Source of the DNA: Podocnemis expansa | Taxonomy: Eukaryota; Chordata; Testudines; Podocnemididae | Assembly (NCBI GenBank): GCA_007922195.1 | Contig: ML682124.1 | Location: 205,110 to 269,109 of the forward strand | Length of the DNA: 64,000 bases | Reading direction: 5' to 3' | In this document: piece by piece, positions 47,946 to 56,112 of the stretch | Layout of the letters: each line of letters starts with the position of its first letter | Position numbering within the stretch: position 1 is the first letter of the stretch | Notes under the pieces: generated by a model | What the model was told of the DNA's origin: nothing | Seen by the model: the letters and a program-made list of their open reading frames with translations, nothing else | The model's database searches: none | Program-made: the position numbers and the translations under genes

Positions 47946-49487
47946 GTGGCTGAATGTAGCACTTACACTTCCTTGTATTTATTTCCACCCATTCTGTAAC
48001 TTCCCCCATCTTCAGACAAAGTGGGATTTTCTCCCACAAAGGCTCATGTGATAAATAAATGTATTAGTCTTTAAGTGCCACAGGACTCCTTGTTTGTTTT
48101 ACAGCATTTATATGCTATTTCTGGAAGAAATTTAAATACCGGAGGCTGTGTATAAAAGCCCAAACCCAAACCCACACCACAGTTTTGAGAGCTGAGGGCA
48201 CACAGCTGTTCATCAGGCCAAATCGTACACTGTGCATGCCATACCTCTATGATTTGTTTTTAGTGAAAACAGAAATACCAGAGGACAACTAGCAGATCCT
48301 CTGCTGATATAAATAAAAAAAAAAAAACCAAAAAAACACCTCCACTGAAGTCAATGAAGCTTTCTTTACACAATCTGAAAACCTGGCACAATATTTCATG
48401 TAACATTTTCTTAGTTTAAATCTTAGTCACATCTCAAACATGAAGTGCTAATGAGTGTAAAAATGAGGAATACCACGGAATAACATTAATATCATGTTGA
48501 TTTACACCATATTCTGGGACATAATGTCTGATGATTACTGTGGCCTTTTTCCAATAACCTCGGATTTGTTGTGCCAAATTTCCCTATTGATGTCATCCTG
48601 GAATGTGGTTGGAATATTATGGAGGCAACTACTAATTGTATTATTGGTGCAATTTCAGACTTGAGGTAAGCAAGCAGTGTCGGCTGAAGTGAATAGAATT
48701 GTTCCAGCTCTACCTGAGCCAAATAGTTTCTAGTAATTGGCTTGATGGAGCTGGGGACCCTTGATAAGTGCATTTACTATTATCTTTGAAATCTCAGAAG
48801 CCATTTTCTCTTAGTTTGGGCAAATCTCTTAGCAACCTCCCATCAACTTTGTTCGGTTCAGAGTATGCAATACCTATTGCTATAGAAAGGTGTGTGAGGA
48901 AAGACACAGAAAGAGAGAGCAACTCCTTGCTGATGATTCTGGCTGAGAAATATCCTTTCATGTTCCAGGCATCAAGTAATCTATTTCCAAAGCATGCTAA
49001 TCTACAGTTGCAGCATAATTCCTTATGGAATTTTACAGAAATATTTATTTCAAGCTAAGAAATTGGTATTACATCTTCTCAAATTTGGAAAAAAAATCTA
49101 CCAGCTTGTTTTTAGTTTTTAATTTCACAAAATCCCAGATCACTGGTGTAGGCCTTCCTCATCATGGGCAGACAGTATTTTCAAGGCTGGGTCCTTAAAA
49201 TTAGGCTCCAACTACCTAGGTAAATCTCAATCGTACAACTTGCTTGAAACTGGCAGTCCTCTCTGCCATACAATTGGCTTCAATTATCATGCTGGCACCT
49301 TTTGTACTTCAAATCTAGTACAGGAAAATGTTTAATCACATACCTAACATTAAACATGTTAGTGGTCACTTTTACTCCAATGAGCATCAGGTTTAAGTTC
49401 AGTTTAATCATATGCTTAACTATCAGACAAAATAATGATCTGGGCTGTAGGAATCCATAATGATGACCCTTTATTTTTCGAATCATA
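47946..49487. other. Intron-like DNA, no gene seen
   Basis: A copy of the unnamed 'gtgccac' repeat is at 47985-48085 and a MITE-like relic at 48290-48400. Nothing coding is recognised. Confidence 0.45.
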
Positions 49488-50221
49488 GGCTGTATTCTCA
49501 CACAGCCAGTTATTTTGATATGGTTGTTTTGCAACAACCGTATATCGAAATAACGCTTATTTCGAAACAACTTATTTCAAATTAACAAAATGTTAATTCG
49601 AAATAAGGGAAAAGGCGGAAATGAAATAGCAGGTTCATACTGTGAACTTGCTATTTCACTTCCGCAGGGGGCTGCAGGCACCGGCGGGGTTCANNNNNNN
49701 NNNNNNNNNNNNNNNNNNNNNNNNNNNNNNNNNNNNNNNNNNNNNNNNNNNNNNNNNNNNNNNNNNNNNNNNNNNNNNNNNNNNNNNNNNNNNNNNNNNN
49801 NNNNNNNNNNNNNNNNNNNNNNNNNNNNNNNNNNNNNNNNNNNNNNNNNNNNNNNNNNNNNNNNNNNNNNNNNNNNNNNNNNNNNNNNNNNNNNNNNNNN
49901 NNNNNNNNNNNNNNNNNNNNNNNNNNNNNNNNNNNNNNNNNNNNNNNNNNNNNNNNNNNNNNNNNNNNNNNNNNNNNNNNNNNNNNNNNNNNNNNNNNNN
50001 NNNNNNNNNNNNNNNNNNNNNNNNNNNNNNNNNNNNNNNNNNNNNNNNNNNNNNNNNNNNNNNNNNNNNNNNNNNNNNNNNNNNNNNNNNNNNACAACAT
50101 GGTTGTTTCGGAACAACGGCTTCCATTGTTCCGAAACAACCGTGCGTCGTGTGAACAGCCAAAACCTTATTTCGAAACAACCTCCGTTGTTTCGAAATAA
50201 GGAGGCTGTGTGAACACAGCC
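49488..50221. mobile_element. Palindromic Harbinger-like element with GC-rich core, gap-interrupted
   Basis: The ends are GGCTGTATTCTCACACAGCC and, reversed, GGCTGTGTTCACACAGCC, with ATA duplications at 49485-49487 and 50222-50224. The conserved hairpin is at 49623-49657, after which the GC-rich core begins (GGGGCTGCAGGCACCGGCGG) and the assembly breaks off. TTTCGAAA palindromes resume at 50094. The ORFs reported across the gap are artefacts of N. Confidence 0.78.
49694..50093. other. Assembly gap (400 N)
   Basis: Exactly 400 N, probably an estimated size. It begins inside the GC-rich core of a palindromic transposon. Confidence 0.99.
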
Positions 50222-51122
50222 ATAGAAACTGGAATGGATGATGAGAAGTCATCAAGCTCAGTCGCCTGTACTCATGGCAGAACCAAAAACTGTTTAAAAC
50301 ATCCCTTACAGGTGTTTGTCTAACCTCCTCTTAAAAATTCCCAACAATGCAGATTCCACAACCTGCCTAGGCAACTTATTCCAGGGGTAATCAGGTTGGT
50401 TAGAAATGATGTGTTCTTGACAAATCCATGTTGACAACAAAGTTAGACTGACTGGTCCATAATTTGCTGGGTTGTCCTTATTTACTCCCCCCCCCCTTTT
50501 TTTTTTTTTTGGGTGGGCCCTATATTTGCTCTTTTCCTGTCCTCCAGGATCTCTCCATTCTTCCATGACTTTTCAAAGATTCTAGGGTGCATATCTTACG
50601 GACCTGGTGATGTGAAGATATCTAACTTGTCTCAATAATTTTTAAATTGATCTTTCCTATTTTAGCATCTGATCCTATCCCATCTTTACTGCCCTCACCT
50701 AATTCAGGCATCCAGTCACCACCAACTTTCTTGGTATAGACCAAAACAAAGAAATCATTTAATTTCTCTGCATTCCTGCATTGTCCTTTATTGTTTTTCC
50801 TTTCTTTTTTGAGTATTGGTCATACACAGTCTTTGGCCTTCATCTTTTTCTAATATATTTGAAAAAAAAATCCTGTTACCCATTATGCCTTCACCTAGTT
50901 TATTTCAGTTTGTGCCTTGCTCTGATTTTTTCCCTACATAATTTGTGTTATTTATTTATAGTCATCCTTTGTAATTTGACCTAGTTTTCACTGTTTGTGA
51001 CACTCTTTATCTTTAGACTATTGAAAATCTCCTAGTTATGACAGTGTGATCTGTTACCATACTCCCTTATCCTCCCTAGTCAGAGGAATAGTTTGCTCTT
51101 TTGCCCTTAATAATGTCTCTTT

Positions 51123-51604
51123 GGCTATGTTCACACACAAAGGGCTTGTTTCAAAACAAGAGGTTTGGAAACAAGCTGTTTCGAAATAAATGGTTATTTT
51201 GAAATACCTTATTTCCAAAGACAAAAAAGGTGTCTTGGAAATAAGGGAGCGAAATAGCATGTCCACAGTGTGGACATGCTATTTCGCTTGGGGTGGGGAC
51301 TGCAGGCACCCGCGGGGTGAGGCGCAGCCAGGTGCCTCACCCTGCTGGTGCCTGCAGCCCCCTGCAGACCCCCGCGGGGTGAGGCACTGCTGCGCTTCAC
51401 CCCATGGGTGTCTGCAGTCCCCCTCTGCTGGCCAGTGGACACCCCTCAACACCCTGGCCAGAGTGCTGAGCGGGCAACCCTTCCTCCCAGGGTGCTTAGC
51501 AGAGCCCGTCATTTCGAAATAAGAAAATGTCATGTGGACCTAATAATTTTTATTTTGAAATAACCAGTGTTATTTCAAAATAAAAGAGACGTGTGGACGT
51601 ACCC
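51123..51604. mobile_element. Palindromic Harbinger-like element A (GC-rich core)
   Basis: 482 bp. The ends are GGCTATGTTCACACAC and, reversed, GGGTACGTCCACACGT. The flanks do not match each other: TTT at 51120-51122, TCA at 51605-51607. TTTCGAAA-type palindromes lie on both sides of a GC-rich core (51290-51510) that shares CACCCTGGCCAGAGTGCTGA with the copies at 11312 and 47378. A 19-bp perfect hairpin is at 51249-51287. See element B for the matching flanks. Confidence 0.8.
51249..51287. repeat. Perfect 19-bp hairpin inside element A
   Basis: GCGAAATAGCATGTCCACA and its exact reverse complement are separated by one base. It is the best-preserved copy of the hairpin found in all four GC-core elements. 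Confidence 0.9.
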
Positions 51605-51685
51605 TCAGGGAGTTGGTAGGTATAATCCCATTGAAAACATATATAAGAGGATAAAACAACTGAAAGCAGTTTGCAGTTTTTCAAA
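51605..51685 (+). repeat. Inverted 81-bp segment of the old CR1
   Basis: The surrounding CR1 runs on the minus strand, but this stretch reads as CR1 on the plus strand (CTCAGGGAGTTGGTAGGTAT, against CTCAGGGAATTGATAGGCAG at 5585-5604). Reversed, it joins the left flank (TGCCCTTAATAATGTCTC) and right flank (GTGTGCTAAATTCTGC) into a continuous CR1 ORF2 sequence. Confidence 0.8.
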
Positions 51686-52164
51686 GGCTGTGTTCACACA
51701 GCATTCTCATTTCGAAACAATGAGGTTGTTTCAAAATAAGAATTGCCATGGCCACACGAGGCACAGCCATTTCGAAACAAGGAAACCCCTTGTTTCAAAA
51801 TGGCAGCCGTTCTTTCAGAATGGCTTAAACCTGGTTTCCCGTCGAAACAGTGTTGTTTTGAAACAGCTAGTTTTGAAACAACTCCAATGGGGCATGCTTA
51901 AACTCCATTCATTTTGAAACAGCTGTTGTTTTGAAATGGTTATTTCGAAATAACACCATTTGGACATGTTGTTTTGAAATAACACCATTGTTTCGAAAGA
52001 ACTGTTTTGAAACAACATGTCCAAACGGCCTTATTTCAAAATAACCATTTTGAAATAACAGCCATTTCGATAGCAGGGTTTCCCTTAATTCGAATTAACA
52101 TTTTCTTAATTTGAATTAATTTATTAACTTATTTTGTAATAACGATGTATGTGTGGACATAGCC
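51686..52164. mobile_element. Palindromic Harbinger-like element B
   Basis: 479 bp. The ends are GGCTGTGTTCACACA and, reversed, GGCTATGTCCACACA. The flanks are AAA (51683-51685) and TGA (52165-52167). AAA is the complement of element A's TTT, and TGA the complement of element A's TCA. The interior is dense in TTGTTTCGAAACAA and TTATTTCGAAATAA variants with no GC-rich core. Confidence 0.8.
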
Positions 52165-52240
52165 TGAGTGTGCTAAATTCTGCATTCCTGAAACCCATTT
52201 GTTTTTATTTTGGTGTTCTCTCTCCTACCATTCCTTAGTA

Positions 52241-52432
52241 CAGGGGTCTCAGACATGTGGCCCCTAAAGTTGTTTCCTGTGGCCTGCAATGACACGATCA
52301 TTACCAGTATTTGCAATATCATCATATGGGAAGGCTTCAGTGGTGTAGCCCACGGGCTACCATACTAACCCTCATACGGCCCTTTACTAGTCCTCATGCG
52401 GCCCTCGTGGTGATTTGAGTTTGCGACCCCTT
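52241..52432. mobile_element. hAT-type MITE with 8-bp target duplication
   Basis: 192 bp, starting CAGGGGTCTCAGACATGTGG and ending TTTGCGACCCCTT, inverted ends of the hAT type. The flanks are CCTTAGTA (52233-52240) and CCTTAGAA (52433-52440), an 8-bp duplication with one mismatch. Removing it rejoins the old CR1 (ATTCCTTAGAATCATGAACT). Confidence 0.75.
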
Positions 52433-52440
52433 CCTTAGAA

Positions 52441-53090
52441 TCATGAACTCTACCATTTCATGATCACTTAAAACTAAGTTACCTTCTGCTTTCAAATTCT
52501 TAAGTTAACCAGTTCCTCTCTGTTTGTCAAAAGCAAATTGAAAATGGCATCTCCTCTAATAGCTTTCTCCATGTTTTGAAATATAAAATTATTTAATACA
52601 TACCAAGAACTTATTGGTTAATCTGTGCCTTGCAGTGCTATTTTCCCAAAAAATGTCTGGATAGCTGAAGTCCCCCTTCACTACCAAGTCCTGTGCTTTG
52701 GATGATTTTGTTAATTGTTGAAAAAAAGCCTCATCTCCTTCTTGTGGGATAGGTGCTCTGTGGCAGATCCCTACCTGACATAAGCCCCCTCCCCCTTTTC
52801 TCCTTTTTATCTTTACCCAGAGACTTTCAACATGTTTGTCTCCTATGTCCATCTCAACCTCAGTCCAAGTATAGCTCTTTTTAATATACAAGGCAACACT
52901 GCCTTCCTTTTTTCCCCGTCTATCCTTCCTTAGCAAACCATGGTCTGTTGTAATAACATTCCTGTCATCTTTGTGATCCTTCCAAGTCTCTGTGATGCCC
53001 ACTACAGTATAGTTGTGTTTGGCTACTAGCACGTTGAGTTCTTCCAGCTTATTCCCCATACTTCTCACATTAGTATATCGTATATACTCA
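52441..53090 (-). pseudogene. CR1 ORF2 endonuclease fragment
   Basis: The minus frame reads TNVRSMGNKLEELNVLVAKH, then VVGITETWKD, GKKEGSVALYIKKSY, HVESLWVKIKR and KGDFSYPDIFWENS. These align with the APE endonuclease of the plus-strand CR1 (TNVRSLENKQEEL, GITETWWD, GDFNYPDICWE). The frame is open from 53140 to 52589. The sequence below 52589 is decayed. No functional protein is expected. Confidence 0.8.
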
Positions 53091-53315
53091 TGTATAAGCT
53101 GATCCATGCATAAGACAACCCCCCAGTTCTGAGCCCCCAAAAGAAGGAAAAAGGGGTGACCTGTGAAAAAGCCGAGGTCCCCTTTTGGCCTCAGCGCCTA
53201 AACCCCAGACCCGGCACCACTGTCTTCCCCTGGAGTTCCTGACACCCTCCCTAACCCCCAAAACCCTGTTGCTGCTTCTTCCCTGTCCCCCCGCCACTGT
53301 CTCTGCTCCCTGCTG

Positions 53316-53500
53316 CCATCACCCTGCTCTGTCCACTCACCCTGCTCTCTCCGCTCAACCTGCCGTCCCCCTGCTCTCTCTGCTCCCCATGCTATCCCCC
53401 TGCTCTGTGCATTCCCCCTGCTCTGTCACTTCCCTGCTCTGTCTCCTCCCCCTGCTGTTCCCCTGCTCGCCACCACCTTCTCCACTCCCCGCTGCTGTTC
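53316..53500. repeat. C-rich minisatellite-like block
   Basis: Irregular units around CCCTGCTCTGTC and CCCTGCTGTTCC repeat through the block. The long plus- and minus-strand ORFs here are low-complexity and not genes. Confidence 0.7.
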
Positions 53501-53884
53501 CCCAGCTCCCCAGTACACCTTCCTCCTCTTTCCCCATCACTGCCCCAATCTCTGCTGCTGCTTTTCCTGGCCTCCCAGATACTCCCCACAACACCCAGGT
53601 CCTGCCACTGCTTCCCTGGCCTCCCCAAACCCCACCCCACACCCCATGCTGACATCCTGCCTCAGAGTCCCTTACCTGGCTACTCCAGATGCTGGGGCCC
53701 CTCCTAAGTCTCACCCCAGCCCAGGCCGACTGACCAGGATGGCTGCCCTGGCCACACTGGGGCTCCAGCCTGAAGCATGCCCAGTGAAACTCCTCGGCTG
53801 CGGCTGTTTACTGTATTGACTCATGTATAAGCTGAGTGCCTGTTTTGAAGCCAATTTTCAGGCACAAAACCTCATCTTATACAT

Positions 53885-54330
53885 GGCTATGTCTACACAT
53901 GCATCATTATTTTGAAATAAGGATTTCAAAATGAGTTATTTCAAAATAAATTCCTTATTTCGAAATAAGTTAATTTGAATTAACAAAATGTTAATTTGAA
54001 TTAAGGCAAAGCCTGCAATCCAAATGGCTGTTATTTTGAATTGGTTATTTTGAAATAAAGCCGTTTGGACCTGTTGTTTTGAAACAGTTGTTTCAAAACA
54101 ATGGTGTTGTTTTGAAACAACAGGTCTAACCGGCGTTATTTCAAAATATCCATTTCAAAATAACGGCCGTTTTGAAAACATCAAGGTTGAACTTTTTCGA
54201 AACAACAATTCTTATTTCGAAAGGATGGGCTCCGTCCTTTCGAAATAAGAAAACATTGCGTAGACTAAATTTCTTTTATTGCAAAATAACAAATGTTATT
54301 TTGAAAGAAAAGTGCCATGTAGACATACCC
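53885..54330. mobile_element. Palindromic Harbinger-like element, TTTCGAAA type, nested
   Basis: 446 bp with ends GGCTATGTCTACACAT and, reversed, GGGTATGTCTACATGG; CAT duplications at 53882-53884 and 54331-54333. It lies in the right terminus of the MITE at 53095; removing it restores that terminus exactly. A perfect TTATTTCGAAATAA palindrome is near 53956. There is no GC-rich core. Confidence 0.85.
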
Positions 54331-55894
54331 CATGAGTGTATATGATACATACATTTAAGATACTGATTTGATACCCCTGCCCCCCAGTTCCTACTAGTGT
54401 CTCTTTTATCCCAGGCTCTCTCCAAGTTCTGGCCCTTCCCCCAGGTTACCGTTTTTGACTTAATTGTAGGCTCTGCTCACCTGTCCCCTTTAAACCTAGT
54501 TTAGGCAGCCTATATCAAAATGTGCTCTTCTCCTTTATCTGTAGGTGTACTCTATCTCTGCCTAGAAGTCCTTTTTCCTGGAACAGCATCCTATGCACAA
54601 AGAAGCCAAAGTCCTCCTGGCAACACCATCTTTGTAGCTAGGTATTCACCTACAGAATGCATCTTTCTCTGCCCAGGCCCCTGCCCTTGACAAGAAGGAC
54701 TAAAGAGAACGTTACCTGTGCATCAAATCCTTCATCTGTTCTCCCAGATCCATGTTGTCACCTTTGAGCTGCTGAGTGTCACATCTTACAGTTATCATTA
54801 CTGTCCACATGGATGAGTAGCATTGGATTGTAGTAAGAGGTGAGGATGATTCTCAACAATCCCTAGATAATGCCTCAGATACAACATAGGAACAACACAG
54901 TAGAATCCTATTGCTCTTTTCTGACACCAACGTCTCTTCTTTCACTCTCCCCGCATGACAAGTTTATTCCTGGAGGGAAAGAGCTGTATAGTTTATAGCA
55001 ATAGTCTCATCACTAGAGGACTCCAGGTGCTTGGCTTTCCCCTCCTCCATGGCTTTTTCATGATTATCAGTCCACTGTGTTAAGCTTTACTAGTCAGGGA
55101 TCACCTCAGTGTGTTTTTTTTTTTTAATGATGATTCATAGCTATTAAAGCATCTTGAAGAGTGAAGGCAAGGTATTCTCCTTGTGCATTGACCGCACCAT
55201 TTTTTGATGATCCAGTGACATTTGTGAAATATTATTTAAGGCAGAGGTAGGCAAATTATAGCAACAGTCTCTCATCTGGCCTATTATCTATATCAGGCTG
55301 GCAGCCCAGAGTGAGGGTGTTTCTACCTCTTCCCTGCTCCACCCCGTCCTCCCGCAGCCCCAGTGCAGCCCTGGCCAGAGCACAGTGGAATCCTGATGGG
55401 AGCATAGTAGCCACTCCCCACCTCCAAGCTCCACCTCCTCTCCCCAGGACCCAATGACATGGGAATTCTATTTAATTATAAATACAATGTTTTATTTATT
55501 ATTGATTCTACTTATAATTTTAGTGTTTGTTTATTTTATAAGCCCTTCTCCTACCCCACCCCTACCCACCTGACACCACATGTGTTGACATGTGTTGTGC
55601 CATACAGCAGATGTAGCCATCAGGGCAAAATGTTTGCCTACAACTGATTAAACGTATTGTTGAACCTGGAAAACTGCACCTAGCACAGAGCAAGGCACAA
55701 CACATACTACATTATGAGGGGTTTTTTTTGTTTGTGGTTTTTTTTTTTTTTGGTCACTCACATCACAAATATATCTTCCATTAGTTGACCTAGCTACCAG
55801 TTAGTTTTCAGGCAATACTTTCTTGGATTTCTAGGTTTTGACCTACCAAACCACAAATGGTCTTTGATTTATCTACCTAATATGATCTTTCTCA

Positions 55895-56112
55895 CATGCA
55901 GTCGTAAGGAAACTAGTATTTAGCAGTGAGAGTAATTACTCATTGGAATGATTTACCCAAACATGTTGGTGAATTCTCCATCACTGGCAATTTTTAACTC
56001 AAGATTGAATGCATTTATTTATTTACTTATTTTTAAATGAGATGCTATGCTTAATTATTTTTGGGAAGGTCAATCAGGCCTGATGATCGCAATGGTCTCT
56101 TCTGGTCTTAGC
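55895..56112 (+). repeat. Old CR1 3' end fragment
   Basis: AATTACTCATTGGAATGATT, TGGTGAATTCTCCATCACTG and GATGATCGCAATGGTCTCTT follow the 3' end of an old CR1/L3-type element. It parallels the relic at 36195-36400. Confidence 0.65.

Larger units (their letters stand above)
53095..54345. mobile_element. MITE with TATACTCATGTATAAG ends, holding C-rich sequence and a nested element
   Basis: The left end is CGTATATACTCATGTATAAG. Once the Harbinger-like element at 53885-54330 is removed, the right end read in reverse is CATATACACTCATGTATAAG. A second internal hairpin (CATGTATAAGCTGAG against CATGTATAAGATGAG) lies at 53821-53884. The interior is C-rich. The whole unit sits in the ORF1-ORF2 linker of the old CR1. 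Confidence 0.6.
50290..55060 (-). mobile_element. Old CR1 retrotransposon, minus strand, riddled with later insertions
   Basis: Read on the minus strand, 55060-54345 is a decayed ORF1 and linker (plus-strand CCTTTAAACCTAGTTTAGGC marks the reversed end of ORF1). 53090-52441 is the APE endonuclease part of ORF2 and 52232-50330 a decayed endonuclease-RT region, with a piece of 3' region at 50290-50385. Interruptions are a hAT-like MITE (52241-52432), a TATA-ended MITE (53095-54345) that itself contains a Harbinger-like element, and two Harbinger-like elements (51123-52164). It is much more diverged than the CR1 at 2121. Confidence 0.75.

Noticed and set aside
49590..50255. ORFs of 140-207 residues across the N block
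   Set aside because: Most residues are X; they exist only because N was translated.
53185..53714. ORFs of 155 and 119 residues rich in Pro/Ser or Gly/Glu
   Set aside because: They are translations of a C-rich minisatellite block inside a MITE.
47378..54330. CRISPR-like array because of many regularly spaced palindromes
   Set aside because: Spacing is irregular, the repeats are 10-14 bp in both orientations within vertebrate DNA, and the units belong to transposons with target duplications.
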